A stretch of DNA of 64,000 bases, from positions 21,125 to 85,124 of the forward strand of contig NZ_JAFEMD010000025.1 in NCBI RefSeq assembly GCF_016892765.1. Direction: 5' to 3'. Below the pieces are notes generated by a model, which searched no databases, had not been told where the DNA came from, and saw nothing but the letters and a program-made list of their open reading frames with translations. Positions 19,959-28,958 of the stretch are shown here, piece by piece. The translations under genes were made by a program, and so were the position numbers. Numbering within the stretch: the stretch's first letter is position 1; the number at the start of each line of letters is the position of its first letter. This stretch comes from Microvirga arvi (GTDB taxonomy: Bacteria > Pseudomonadota > Alphaproteobacteria > Rhizobiales > Beijerinckiaceae).

Positions 19959-20864
19959 TCAATCCGCAATCGGCACCAGGGGCGCATCCTTCAGGCGGCG
20001 CTGCTCCAGCACAACGTTGGCAATGATGGCGCCCAGCACAAGGGCGCCGCCTGCAATCTGCAAGGGAGACAGGACCTCATCCAGGATGAGAGCCGAGGAG
20101 ATGGCGGCCACCACCGGCTCGGTACAGTAGATGATGCCGGCTGCCACCGCCGTGATGCGCCCGAGCGCCAGGAACTGCAGCACGAAGCCGAAGATGTAGC
20201 CGCCGATCGTCAGAGCGACGGCGAAGGGAGCGACGGCCAAAGTGGAGGGAGGGGCGAGCTGGCCGGCCGCCAGGCTGATGAGCGCTGCGGTGGGCAGCAC
20301 GAGCAGATGGATCCAGAAGGTCTTGGCCATGACGCCGGTCCTGCGGCAGCGCGCGGCCGCGAAGAACTGGATCGCCGTGGCGATGCTCGCGCCGAAAGCC
20401 AGGGCGAGGCCCCGCCAGTCGAGGTCGCCGAAGGCCGGGCCCACCACCAAGGCCACGCCGAGAGACGCTATGGCCACGACGCCCAGCAAGGCCGGCGTGA
20501 GCTTCGTGCCCTCGACGAAGGGACTCGCGAGCACGATCAGGATCGGAAAGGTGTAGAACACCACCGCCGCCACGGTGACTGGGATGAAGGCGACCGACGA
20601 GAGATAGCAGATGCCCACGAAGGCTGTGGCGACGCCGAGCAGCAGCAGGGTGCCGCGCTCCTCCCGCGCCGCTTTGAGCGAACTCCTCGTCGCAGCGGCG
20701 ACGATGCCCACCAGGACCAGCATCAGGAACACCCGGTAGACGACAATGGCCGACCCGCTCGCGCCGGCGAATGAGGCCATGCGCGCATAGACGATGTTGA
20801 AGCCGTAGAGACTTGCCGAGACGAGGGCGAAAAGCAGGCCGCTGGCGGGAGAGGAGCGATTCAT
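19959..20864 (-). CDS. EamA family (DMT superfamily) exporter
   Basis: A 301-residue membrane protein with about ten hydrophobic segments arranged as two EamA repeats. The second repeat ends with the usual GRITAVAAGIIYCTEPVVAAI segment. Members export amino acids or other metabolites; substrate unknown. It is directly upstream of, and translationally adjacent to, the CobW-type GTPase gene (stop at 19959-19961), which suggests co-expression. The ATG at 20864 gives a normal first membrane segment (GLLFALVSASLYGFNIVYAR). Confidence 0.85.
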   Translation of the reverse strand: MNRSSPASGLLFALVSASLYGFNIVYARMASFAGASGSAIVVYRVFLMLVLVGIVAAATRSSLKAAREERGTLLLLGVATAFVGICYLSSVAFIPVTVAAVVFYTFPILIVLASPFVEGTKLTPALLGVVAIASLGVALVVGPAFGDLDWRGLALAFGASIATAIQFFAAARCRRTGVMAKTFWIHLLVLPTAALISLAAGQLAPPSTLAVAPFAVALTIGGYIFGFVLQFLALGRITAVAAGIIYCTEPVVAAISSALILDEVLSPLQIAGGALVLGAIIANVVLEQRRLKDAPLVPIAD

Positions 20865-20924
20865 GACGGGACTTGGAGGACGAGGCCTGAACCGTTCACC
20901 CGGTTAGGCAGGAAATGCAAGGGG

Positions 20925-20958
20925 CAAGAAAAACGCCCGGTTGATGAGACCGGGCGTT
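20925..20958 (-). terminator. Intrinsic terminator downstream of the D,D-carboxypeptidase gene
   Basis: AACGCCCGG (20932-20940) pairs perfectly with CCGGGCGTT (20950-20958) around a 9-base loop. On the minus strand the stem is followed by TTTTTCTT, giving a standard terminator for the gene ending at 20983. Confidence 0.85.
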
Positions 20959-20982
20959 ACGGAGAGGCGATTGCCTATTGGA

Positions 20983-22368
20983 TCAGTTCGCGACGGATTT
21001 GGGCTTTGCGGCCGCATCAGCCTTCTGCGGAGGCTTGGCCTTGGTGTCCGCGGCGGGCTTTGCTGCCGGCTTTGCAGTGCCTGTCACCGGCTTGACGGTG
21101 ACGCTGACGCGCGGCTGAGACTTGCCTTTGGCCGCAGCCTTCGCGGGCTCCTTCTCGGTCGCGTTGGCTTCGTCCGATGTCTCGTCATCGGTCTGCTTGG
21201 CCACGGCCTTGCCCTTCTTGGGAGCCGCCGCCTTCTTGGTCTTGCGAGCTTGCTCGGCGGCGGCTTCCGCGGCAGCCTGGGCGGCAAGTTCAGCCTCGGA
21301 CGGCGGATTCAGGCCGATCCAGACACGCTCCGGCTGTACGGCGGCGCGGGGGCCGAGCACGGTGCGGGCCGGCTTCGAAGCGGCATCCCCTGCAAACGCC
21401 ATCACTTCGGAGGAGAAGAGGTTCGGAATGTTGCTGTCCGTCTCGGCAACGGCCGGGGCGTCCTCTTCCTGCGGCATCGGTCCGCGGCGGTCGCAGATGA
21501 CGGGACGCATGTCCGGCGGCGTGGCATTGGCTGAGACCGGCAGGGCCGCGAGTTCCGGATTGGTGAAGTTCACTTTGCTGTTGAAGCCGCGGTCGAACAG
21601 CTCGGCCGCCTTGATGGTGCGCTCGTTGGCGGAAGGTGCCCCGAGCACGACCGTAACCAGATGGCGACCGTTGCGGGTGGCGCTCGCCACTACATTGAAG
21701 CCCGACGAGCAGATGAAGCCGGTCTTCATGCCGTCGGCGCCGGGATAGCGGCCGATGAGCCCATTGGTGTTGCGCATGATGCGGCGGCCGAACTGGACGG
21801 CGCCGATGTCGAAAAGGTTCGCGTGGTCCGGGAATTCCCGCAGAAGCGCACGGGCCAGGATCGCCATGTCGCGGGCCGTGGTCTGATTGCGCTCGTCGGG
21901 CAGTCCGTGGGGGTTGGCGAACCGGCTGCTGACCATCCCGAGCCTCTGGGCATGGGCATTCATCAGCTCCGCGAAGCCATCAATCGAGCCGCCGATATTC
22001 TCCGCAATGGTCGCGGCGATGTCGTTGGCCGACTTGACCATCATGATCTTGAGGGCGTTGTCGAGCCGGATCTCCGTCCCGGGCTTGAAGCCCATCTTGG
22101 ACGGGGGCAGCGCGGCAGCACCGTCGGACACGATGAGCAGCGTCTCCATGCTCAACTGGCCGGAGCGCACCTTGTCGAGGGCGACATAGGCGGTCATCAG
22201 CTTGGTGATGGAAGCAGGAAACCAGGGGTCGGTCGCCCTCTCCGCGTGCAGCACGCGGCCGGATTCGACTTCAACGACAAGAGCAGGGCCGCCGGCGGCC
22301 AGGGCCGAACCGCCCATCAGGGCGGCGAGGGCAAAGGCTGTCACGCGGAGGGCTCGGCTAACGTTCAT
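20983..22368 (-). CDS. D-alanyl-D-alanine carboxypeptidase (PBP5/6-like)
   Basis: A periplasmic D,D-carboxypeptidase of about 461 residues that trims peptidoglycan pentapeptides. A signal peptide (ALRVTAFALAALMGGSALAAG) is followed by the three active-site motifs: SITK at residues 53-56, SAN at 113-115 and KTG at 215-217. After the catalytic domain there is a long Ala/Lys/Pro-rich tail from about residue 330, longer than in E. coli DacA, which may bind the cell wall or be disordered. The ATG at 22368 puts the signal peptide first; a longer in-frame start at 22416 does not. Confidence 0.92.
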   Translation of the reverse strand: MNVSRALRVTAFALAALMGGSALAAGGPALVVEVESGRVLHAERATDPWFPASITKLMTAYVALDKVRSGQLSMETLLIVSDGAAALPPSKMGFKPGTEIRLDNALKIMMVKSANDIAATIAENIGGSIDGFAELMNAHAQRLGMVSSRFANPHGLPDERNQTTARDMAILARALLREFPDHANLFDIGAVQFGRRIMRNTNGLIGRYPGADGMKTGFICSSGFNVVASATRNGRHLVTVVLGAPSANERTIKAAELFDRGFNSKVNFTNPELAALPVSANATPPDMRPVICDRRGPMPQEEDAPAVAETDSNIPNLFSSEVMAFAGDAASKPARTVLGPRAAVQPERVWIGLNPPSEAELAAQAAAEAAAEQARKTKKAAAPKKGKAVAKQTDDETSDEANATEKEPAKAAAKGKSQPRVSVTVKPVTGTAKPAAKPAADTKAKPPQKADAAAKPKSVAN

Positions 22369-22575
22369 GCGGAACGACTCCTTGGCTTCGTTCGACGATA
22401 GGAGAGGATGGATCAAGCCCCGCCTGTCAGCTGGGCTATTTTTAGTCCCAAACCTTGGCCTTGGCTAGGTCGGGCGGTTTGTTGCTTGCTTAAACTCCCC
22501 TTCTTAACAAATTCCGTGGCAAGAGAGTGGCAAGAGAAGCGCGGTCTACAAGCGAAGAGCGGTTGAAGGACGATC

Positions 22576-23475
22576 ATGGGTGCCCTCCTCTGGATTCCAG
22601 TAACCTTGGCGGCCGCGGCGGCGCAGACGGGCCGTAATGCCACCCAGCGCCGCCTGACGGAAACCATCGGAACCGTGGGTGCGACCCAGGTCCGTTTCCT
22701 GTACGGCTTTCCCTTCGCGCTGCTGGCCTTGGCCGTGATGAGCCTTGCCACGGGCGAGGTCGTGCCGGGGCCGAACGCCACCTTCTTTGCCTATGCCCTC
22801 ATGGGCGCCGTCACCCAGATCCTCGCCACCGCCCTCATGCTCTCGGCCATGCGGGAGCGCGCCTTCTCGGTGGTCACCGCCTATACCAAGACCGAACCGG
22901 TGCAGGTGGCCCTGTTCGGGCTTGTGCTCTTAGGCGACCCGCTCACCCCGGCCATGGCCCTGGCCATCGCGGTGGCGACCGCAGGCGTTCTGCTCATGTC
23001 GGTCAAGCCGGGCACCAGCCTGGCCTCCTTCGGCCTGAGGCCGGTTCTCTTCGGTCTCGCCTCGGGCGCCTTCTTCGCCCTGGCAGCCATCGGCTTTCGC
23101 GGCGCAATCCTGTCCCTTGACGAGGGCTCCCCCCTCATCCGGGCCTCCACGACCCTGGTCTGGGGCCTGGGGCTGCAAACCGCCATCCTCCTGCTTTGGC
23201 TCGGCTTCTTCGACCGGAAGGCATTGTTCGCGAGCTTCGCGGCGTGGCGCCCGTCCCTGGGAGCAGGCTTCCTCGGTGCGCTCGCGTCGCAGTTCTGGTT
23301 CATTGGTTTTGCGCTGACCACCGCAGCCAATGTGCGAACTCTGGCCTTGGTGGAGGTATTGATGGCGCAGGCCGTGTCGCACCGCTTCCTGGCGCAGGCC
23401 ACCACCAAGCGTGAACTCACCGGAATGCTGTTGATCCTCGGAGGAGTTGCCCTGCTGCTGATATCGCAACGTTAA
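22576..23475 (+). CDS. EamA/DMT-type transporter
   Basis: A 299-residue polytopic membrane protein with two EamA-like repeats and about ten hydrophobic segments (for example FLYGFPFALLALAVMSLATG and GMLLILGGVALLLISQR). Family members are small-metabolite exporters; this one differs from the paralogue ending at 19959 and its substrate is unknown. It stands alone, divergent from the carboxypeptidase gene across about 200 bases. Confidence 0.82.
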   Translation: MGALLWIPVTLAAAAAQTGRNATQRRLTETIGTVGATQVRFLYGFPFALLALAVMSLATGEVVPGPNATFFAYALMGAVTQILATALMLSAMRERAFSVVTAYTKTEPVQVALFGLVLLGDPLTPAMALAIAVATAGVLLMSVKPGTSLASFGLRPVLFGLASGAFFALAAIGFRGAILSLDEGSPLIRASTTLVWGLGLQTAILLLWLGFFDRKALFASFAAWRPSLGAGFLGALASQFWFIGFALTTAANVRTLALVEVLMAQAVSHRFLAQATTKRELTGMLLILGGVALLLISQR

Positions 23476-23544
23476 CTTGTCCCTGCGGCAGCTGCGTGAT
23501 AACGAACAACGTTACATAAATCGTGAACGTATCCTGGATCCCCG

Positions 23545-24699
23545 ATGACCGACGCCGCTGCTCCTGAATCCGTGCAACCCGCCTATCGCGTGCTCCAGGT
23601 GGGCGATCCGGTTCCGTGGTTCAAACAGAACTCGACCAGCAATCCGAACTTCAGCTTCGACACAGTTGCAGGCCGGTACATCGTTCTGTGTTTCTACGGC
23701 ATGGGATCGGACGAAACGGGTCGTGCAACCCTCGCTTCATTTCAGGACGAGCACCGTTCCCTCTTCGACGATGAAAAGATCGCGCTCTTCGGCGTCAGCG
23801 TCGATCCGTCCGACCAATCGGACAATCGGGCCAGGCAGATCGTTCCCGGCATCCGCCACTTCTGGGATTTCGACGGCACGGTCGGACGGCTTTACGGGGC
23901 CTTGCCGCGCAACGTTCAGCCCGGGCAGGGCCCGGTCCCGATCCGTCGCTTCTGGATGGTGCTCAATCCATCCTTGCGCGTGCGGGCGATCTTCCCGTTC
24001 GAGGAGGATGGCAGCGACCGCGAGAGGGTGATGGCCTATCTTCGTGAGCTGCCGCCCGTCAGCCATTATGCAGGGTTCGAACTCCCGGCTCCCGTCCTCG
24101 TCATTCCGGACGTGTTCGAGCCCGAGTTCTGCCGTCACCTGATCAGCCTTTACGAACAGCATGGCGGCGAGGAATCGGGCTTCATGCGCGAGGTCGACGG
24201 CAAGACCGTCGCAGCTCACGACCCGAACCACAAGCGGCGCAAGGACTACACGATCAGCGATCCGAACCTGATCCGGCAGGTGCAGCACCGCATCATCCGC
24301 CGCATCAATCCCGAAATCGAGCGGGTGCATTTCTTCAAGCCGTCCCGCATGGAGCGCTACATCGTCTCCTGCTACGCGGCGGAGGACGGCGGGCATTTCC
24401 GTGCTCACCGGGACAACACGACGAGCGGCACGGCTCACCGCCGCTTTGCGGTCTCGATCAACCTCAACAGCGATTTCGAAGGCGGCGAGGTCAGCTTCCC
24501 GGAATACGGCCCGCGCAGCTACAAGGCGCCGCCCGGCGGCGCCGTAGTGTTCTCCTGTCCGCTGCTGCACGCGGTCTCCAAAGTCACGAAGGGCCGCCGC
24601 TTCGCGTTCCTGCCCTTCCTCTATGACGAGGAGGCTGCGAAGGTGCGCGAGGCGAACAATGCCAAACTTGGCGAGGGTGTAGGCGCTTACAGGGCTTGA
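23545..24699 (+). CDS. Fusion of redoxin-like domain and 2OG-Fe(II) oxygenase (prolyl 4-hydroxylase-like)
   Basis: A 384-residue two-domain protein. Residues about 15-155 have a peroxiredoxin/AhpC-like thioredoxin fold (YIVLCFYGMGSDETG, LFGVSVDPSDQSDN, FWMVLNPSLRVRAIFPFEEDG), but the position of the peroxidatic cysteine has no Cys. Residues about 185-365 are a prolyl 4-hydroxylase-type double-stranded beta-helix with the iron ligands H288, D290 and H342 and a basic residue near 351 for 2-oxoglutarate. The domain assignments are family knowledge; the loss of the peroxidase cysteine suggests the first domain binds or recruits a substrate. No operon partner is visible. Confidence 0.8.
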   Translation: MTDAAAPESVQPAYRVLQVGDPVPWFKQNSTSNPNFSFDTVAGRYIVLCFYGMGSDETGRATLASFQDEHRSLFDDEKIALFGVSVDPSDQSDNRARQIVPGIRHFWDFDGTVGRLYGALPRNVQPGQGPVPIRRFWMVLNPSLRVRAIFPFEEDGSDRERVMAYLRELPPVSHYAGFELPAPVLVIPDVFEPEFCRHLISLYEQHGGEESGFMREVDGKTVAAHDPNHKRRKDYTISDPNLIRQVQHRIIRRINPEIERVHFFKPSRMERYIVSCYAAEDGGHFRAHRDNTTSGTAHRRFAVSINLNSDFEGGEVSFPEYGPRSYKAPPGGAVVFSCPLLHAVSKVTKGRRFAFLPFLYDEEAAKVREANNAKLGEGVGAYRA

Positions 24700-24706
24700 G
24701 ATCCGA

Positions 24707-25285
24707 TCAGCGCTCGCCCGCCTTGATCCACTTGTCGACCTTCGGCGGCTCGTAGGCCTGGATGGCTTTGATGAGGGCGGCAGGCTCGTTCTCGACGATC
24801 AGCATGGCGCGGTGGATCGGCTTCACGAAGCCGCGCTCGACCACGTCGTCCAGGAAATCGGTCAGCTTGTCGTAGAAGCCGCCCGCATTGAGCAATGCGC
24901 AGGGCTTGCGGTGATAGCCGAGCTGGGCCCAGGTCCAGACCTCGAACAGCTCCTCGAAGGTGCCCAAGCCTCCGGGGAGGGCGATGAAGCCGTCGGCAAG
25001 CTCCGCCATCAGGGCCTTGCGCTCGTGCATCGAGCCCACCACCCGCAGCTCGCTCAAACCCCGATGGGCGATTTCCTTGTCCACCAGCGCCTGGGGCATC
25101 ACGCCGATCACATGGCCGCCTCTTGCCAGAGCCGCATCGGCCACGGCGCCCATGAGGCCGACGGAGGCGCCGCCATAGACGAGGTCGATTCCGCTGGTGG
25201 CCAGCGTTTTGCCCAAGGCCTGCGCCGTTTCGAAGTAGACGGGATCCTGGCCGGCATTGGAGCCGCAGAAAACGCACAGGCGCAT
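24707..25285 (-). CDS. LOG family protein (TIGR00730-type), nucleotide phosphoribohydrolase
   Basis: A 192-residue Rossmann-fold protein of the LOG family. The start [12 protein letters not shown] and the signature [20 protein letters not shown] with the conserved Glu are diagnostic. LOG proteins cleave nucleoside 5'-monophosphates, in some organisms releasing cytokinins; in many bacteria the true substrate is a general nucleotide. The ATG at 25285 is the conserved start; upstream in-frame extensions lack family character. The gene is convergent with the oxygenase fusion gene. Confidence 0.88.
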   Translation of the reverse strand: MRLCVFCGSNAGQDPVYFETAQALGKTLATSGIDLVYGGASVGLMGAVADAALARGGHVIGVMPQALVDKEIAHRGLSELRVVGSMHERKALMAELADGFIALPGGLGTFEELFEVWTWAQLGYHRKPCALLNAGGFYDKLTDFLDDVVERGFVKPIHRAMLIVENEPAALIKAIQAYEPPKVDKWIKAGER

Positions 25286-25444
25286 GACGTGTCCTTCCTG
25301 ATTCGGTTGCCCATCGATGAACGACAGGACGGGGCCCAAGCTCAAGACCTGGACGCAGGCCTGTGCACCGTTTGCCCGACTTGCTGAATGACCGAAAGAG
25401 GGCCACCTTGTGCCTCAACAACCCAATCCTTGAGGAGACATCCA

Positions 25445-26611
25445 ATGACCGCCTGCATCGTCGGCTGGGCCCATACCCCCTTCGGCAAGCTCGATGCCGA
25501 GACTGTCGAGAGCCTGATCGTCCGCGTGACCAACGAGGCGCTGGAGCATGCCGGCATCGGTCCCGAGGATGTGGACGAGGTGGTGCTCGGCCACTTCAAT
25601 GCCGGCTTCTCTCCGCAGGATTTCACCGCCTCCCTGGTGTTCCAGGCCAGCGACAAGTTCCGCTTCAAGCCGGCGACCCGGGTCGAGAATGCGTGCGCCA
25701 CGGGCTCGGCCGCCGTGCATCAGGCCATCAAGACCATCGAGGCCAAGCGCGCCAAGACGGTGCTGGTGGTGGGCGTCGAGCAGATGACCCGCACGCCCGG
25801 AGCCGAGATCGGCCAGAACCTGCTCAAGGCTTCCTATCTTCCCGAGGATGGCGATACGCCGGGCGGCTTTGCCGGCGTGTTCGGCAAGATCGCAGGCACT
25901 TACTTTCAGCGCCATGGCGACCAGTCCGATGCCCTGGCGCTGATCGCCGCCAAGAACCACAGGAACGGCGTCGACAATCCCTATGCGCAGATGCGCAAGG
26001 ACCTCGGCTTCGATTTCTGCCGCGCCGAGAGCGACAAGAACCCTTACGTCGCCGGTCCCCTGAAGCGCACCGATTGCTCGCTGGTCTCCGACGGCGCCGC
26101 GGCCCTGGTGCTGGCTGACACGGAGACGGCGCTGCGGATGAAGCGCGCGGTCGCCTTCCGCGCCACGGCCCATGCGCAGGATTTCCTGCCGATGTCGAAG
26201 CGCGACATCGTCCAGTTCGAAGGCTGCGCGGAAGCTTGGCGGCGGGCCCTGTCGCAGGCCGGCATTCAGCTGTCCGATCTCTCCTTCGTCGAGACCCACG
26301 ACTGCTTCACCATTGCCGAACTCATCGAATACGAGGCTATGGGCCTGACCCCTCCCGGCCAGGGGGCGGTCGCCGTCAAGGAAGGCTGGACGAACCGCGA
26401 CGGCAAGCTGCCGGTGAACCCCTCCGGCGGCCTCAAGGCCAAGGGGCACCCGATCGGCGCCACCGGCGTGTCCATGCATGCGCTCTCCGCCATGCAGCTC
26501 TGCGAGGAGGCCGGCGGAATCCAGGTGAAGAACCCGGTGCTGGGCGGCATCTTCAACATGGGCGGCGCGGCCGTGGCGAACTACGTCAGCGTGCTTGAGC
26601 GGATCAAATAG
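25445..26611 (+). CDS. Thiolase family protein (acetyl-CoA acetyltransferase/SCP2-type)
   Basis: A 388-residue thiolase. The nucleophilic cysteine lies in RVENACATGSAAVHQA, the C-terminal active-site region has HDCFTIAELIEYEAMG and NPSGGLKAKGHPIGATG, and the last glycine-rich loop is FNMGGAAVANYVSV. The HDCF in place of NEAF places it with SCP2-thiolase-like proteins and not classical beta-ketothiolases; some of these lack condensing activity. An AGGAGA ribosome-binding site precedes the ATG at 25445. No beta-oxidation genes lie next to it, so its pathway is undefined. Confidence 0.88.
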   Translation: MTACIVGWAHTPFGKLDAETVESLIVRVTNEALEHAGIGPEDVDEVVLGHFNAGFSPQDFTASLVFQASDKFRFKPATRVENACATGSAAVHQAIKTIEAKRAKTVLVVGVEQMTRTPGAEIGQNLLKASYLPEDGDTPGGFAGVFGKIAGTYFQRHGDQSDALALIAAKNHRNGVDNPYAQMRKDLGFDFCRAESDKNPYVAGPLKRTDCSLVSDGAAALVLADTETALRMKRAVAFRATAHAQDFLPMSKRDIVQFEGCAEAWRRALSQAGIQLSDLSFVETHDCFTIAELIEYEAMGLTPPGQGAVAVKEGWTNRDGKLPVNPSGGLKAKGHPIGATGVSMHALSAMQLCEEAGGIQVKNPVLGGIFNMGGAAVANYVSVLERIK

Positions 26612-26624
26612 CGAGACATTCCTT

Positions 26625-26712
26625 GTCATCACCGGCCGTGTGCCGGTGATCCCGATCAGGGAGGGGTAGCACCTTTCCAATCGAGATGGCCGGGACAAGC
26701 CCGGCCATGACG
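26625..26712. repeat. Two-hairpin mosaic repeat, order B-A
   Basis: Hairpin B (CACCGGC/GCCGGTG, about 26630-26649) comes first and hairpin A (GGCCGGG/CCCGGCC, about 26688-26706) second, around a spacer with CACCTTTCC. The repeat at 14404-14497 has the same parts in the order A-B. Confidence 0.7.
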
Positions 26713-26728
26713 GCTTCAGTGGTTTTCT

Positions 26729-26995
26729 CTACTCTCCCGGCGCCTTGGCCTGGATGGCCAAGGCGTGCAGCCCCCTGTCGAAGGCGCCTTTCAACGTACC
26801 GTTCACGAGGCGGTGACGTTCGATCCGGCTCTTGCCGGAGAAGGCCTCCGATACGATATAAATGTGGAAGTGAGTTTCACCGCCCTCCCGCCATCCCGCA
26901 TGGCCGTGATGCTTCTCTGATTCGTCGGTGACGGTCAGTTCGGTCGGCTGCAGGCTCTCCTGCAATGTCTTTGTGATCCAGTGGGTGAGGGTCAT
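26729..26995 (-). CDS. BolA family protein
   Basis: An 88-residue BolA-like protein, a class II KH-like fold that works with monothiol glutaredoxins in iron-sulfur cluster handling and can act in stress regulation. The conserved invariant histidine lies in THFHIYIVSEAFSGKSRIERHRLVN. A His-rich loop (EKHHGHAGW) supplies a candidate metal ligand. The ATG at 26995 gives the normal BolA length. It is divergent from the J-domain gene at 27085, a pairing often seen upstream of cobST in this order. Confidence 0.88.
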   Translation of the reverse strand: MTLTHWITKTLQESLQPTELTVTDESEKHHGHAGWREGGETHFHIYIVSEAFSGKSRIERHRLVNGTLKGAFDRGLHALAIQAKAPGE

Positions 26996-27084
26996 TCTGA
27001 TTCGTAAACCTTTTTGAACGGGTCTGCGGCCAAAAGCTCTCAGGCCTTGGCGCAAAGCCTCAAGACACTCATAATCGCTGAATC

Positions 27085-27714
27085 ATGGATCTCAACTCGC
27101 CTCTTTTCGACCGCATCCGCATCAAGTCCTCCTGCGAGGAGCCGCAGGAGACCAAGGGGCCTGTCTGCGACCATCCCTCCTGCAAGCAGGCAGGGGAGTA
27201 TCGTGCGCCCAAGGGGCGGGATCGGGAAGGCCAATATTGGCGCTTCTGCCTCCAGCACGTGCGCGAGTACAACGCCTCGTACAATTATTTCGCGGGCATG
27301 TCCGACACGGCCGTGGCGGCCTTCCAGAAGGATGCCATCATCGGCCACCGCCCGACCTGGGCCATGGGCGTGAACGCCTCCGGGCAGGCCGAGGGGCAGA
27401 CCGCCAAGGCCGAGCCCCGCGACTGGGAATATCTCGACCCCCTCGGGGTCCTGCGAGGGCAGGACTTCACCCAGGCGCGGGCGCGCCGAGCGGCTCCTGA
27501 GCCGAAGCGGCCGCGCTACACGGGTGCCATGCGCCGAGCCCTCGATATCCTCGGCCTCGACGAGACGGCGGACGGGCCGGCCATCAAGGCCCAGTACAAG
27601 GCTCTGGTGAAACGCTTCCATCCGGATGCCAATGGCGGCGACCGCTCCTTCGAGGAGCGCCTGCGCGACATCATCAAGGCGCACGACACCCTCAAAAGTG
27701 CCGGACTCTGCTAA
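27085..27714 (+). CDS. J-domain (DnaJ-like) protein
   Basis: A 209-residue protein with a C-terminal J domain (about residues 148-208) containing the Hsp70-stimulating HPD triad in LVKRFHPDANGGD. The N-terminal part has two cysteine-containing segments (SSCEEP, CDHPSCKQAGEYRAPKGR) followed by WRFCLQHVREYNASYNYFAGM, a pattern common to short alphaproteobacterial J proteins; it could bind a metal. The partner is presumably DnaK; clients are unknown. cobS follows after about 115 bases. Confidence 0.85.
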   Translation: MDLNSPLFDRIRIKSSCEEPQETKGPVCDHPSCKQAGEYRAPKGRDREGQYWRFCLQHVREYNASYNYFAGMSDTAVAAFQKDAIIGHRPTWAMGVNASGQAEGQTAKAEPRDWEYLDPLGVLRGQDFTQARARRAAPEPKRPRYTGAMRRALDILGLDETADGPAIKAQYKALVKRFHPDANGGDRSFEERLRDIIKAHDTLKSAGLC

Positions 27715-27769
27715 AAACCATATCCTTTTATGCAGGGCCGATAGGCTGATTAGGAAATTGCGCCATTCC

Positions 27770-27795
27770 GTCATGGGGTTTAAGAAGCCCATGAC
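27770..27795. promoter_or_regulatory. Inverted repeat upstream of cobS
   Basis: GTCATGGG (27770-27777) and CCCATGAC (27788-27795) form a perfect 8-bp inverted repeat with a 10-base spacer, 36 bases before the cobS ATG. It could be an operator or a 5'-UTR hairpin. There is no T-run, so it is unlikely to be a terminator. Confidence 0.45.
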
Positions 27796-27830
27796 ACCTT
27801 CACGACACCTATGCGACCAAGAGGCCCCTT

Positions 27831-28820
27831 ATGACGGCACATACCGAGACAGCGACGCTTACGCCTGACATGAAGGTGTCCGTGCGACAGGTCTTCGGCA
27901 TCGACTCGGATCTGGAGGTTCCGGCCTTTTCGCAGGCGGAGGAGCACGTTCCCGACCTCGATCCGGATTACCTCTTCGACCGGGAGACGACGCTTGCCAT
28001 CCTCGCGGGCTTCGCGCGCAACCGCCGCGTGATGATCACGGGCTATCACGGCACCGGCAAGTCGACCCATATCGAGCAGGTCGCCGCCCGCCTCAACTGG
28101 CCCTGCGTGCGCGTCAACCTGGACAGCCACGTCTCCCGCATCGACCTTGTCGGCAAGGACGCGATCGTGCTCCAGGAGGGCAAGCAGATCACCGCCTTCC
28201 AGGACGGCATCCTGCCCTGGGCCTTGCAGAACAATGTTGCCCTGGTCTTCGACGAATACGATGCCGGCCGTCCGGACGTGATGTTCGTGATCCAGCGCGT
28301 TCTGGAGCAGTCGGGCAAGCTCACCCTTCTCGACCAGAAGCGCGTGATCCGGCCTCATCCGGCTTTCCGCCTCTTCGCCACCGCCAACACGGTGGGCCTC
28401 GGCGACACGTCCGGCCTCTATCACGGCACGCAGCAGATCAACCAGGGCCAGATGGACCGCTGGTCCATCGTCACCACCCTCAACTACCTGCCGCACGACA
28501 AGGAGGTGGACATCGTCCTCTCCAAGGCGCGGCACTACCAGGAGGATCCGGCGGGCCGCGACATCGTCAACAAGATGGTGCGCGTGGCGGATCTCACCCG
28601 CAGCGCCTTCATGAACGGCGACCTCTCGACCGTCATGAGCCCGCGCACGGTGATCACCTGGGCCGAGAACGCCGAGATCTTCGGCGACACGGGCTTCGCC
28701 TTCCGCGTCACCTTCCTCAACAAGTGCGACGAGCTGGAACGGGCCCTGGTGGCCGAGTTCTACCAGCGCTCCTTCGGCAAGGAACTGCCGGAGAGCGCCG
28801 TGAACATGGTGTTGTCGTAA
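27831..28820 (+). CDS. cobS: Cobaltochelatase subunit CobS
   Basis: The 329-residue AAA+ ATPase subunit of the aerobic cobaltochelatase CobNST, which inserts Co2+ into hydrogenobyrinate a,c-diamide. Walker [10 protein letters not shown] is at residues 71-79, and the Walker B segment is [10 protein letters not shown]. The N-terminal [21 protein letters not shown] is highly characteristic of alphaproteobacterial CobS. cobT follows on the same strand after a repeat element. The cobN subunit is not in the window. Confidence 0.95.
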   Translation: MTAHTETATLTPDMKVSVRQVFGIDSDLEVPAFSQAEEHVPDLDPDYLFDRETTLAILAGFARNRRVMITGYHGTGKSTHIEQVAARLNWPCVRVNLDSHVSRIDLVGKDAIVLQEGKQITAFQDGILPWALQNNVALVFDEYDAGRPDVMFVIQRVLEQSGKLTLLDQKRVIRPHPAFRLFATANTVGLGDTSGLYHGTQQINQGQMDRWSIVTTLNYLPHDKEVDIVLSKARHYQEDPAGRDIVNKMVRVADLTRSAFMNGDLSTVMSPRTVITWAENAEIFGDTGFAFRVTFLNKCDELERALVAEFYQRSFGKELPESAVNMVLS

Positions 28821-28828
28821 GACGAACC

Positions 28829-28933
28829 TGTCATTCCGGGGCGGCGCAGCCGAGCCCGGAATCCATAACCGCTGCCGATGCAAGGCTGGATTCCAACCTG
28901 TGTTTATGGATCCCCGCCTTCGCGGGGATGACA
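28829..28933. repeat. Palindromic intergenic repeat between cobS and cobT
   Basis: Two hairpin modules, one at about 28830-28866 (ATTCCGGG/CCCGGAAT) and one at about 28906-28932 (ATCCCCGC/GCGGGGAT), sit in the cobS-cobT gap. The outer ends read TGTCAT and ATGAC, like the mosaic repeats at 14404 and 26625, so this may be another combination of the same module family. Confidence 0.65.
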
Positions 28934-28958
28934 AAAGGCGGGTGTCAGGAGAGGTGAG

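Noticed and set aside
27715..27830. Cobalamin riboswitch before cobS
   Set aside because: The gap is only about 115 bases and has no B12-box; only an inverted repeat is present.
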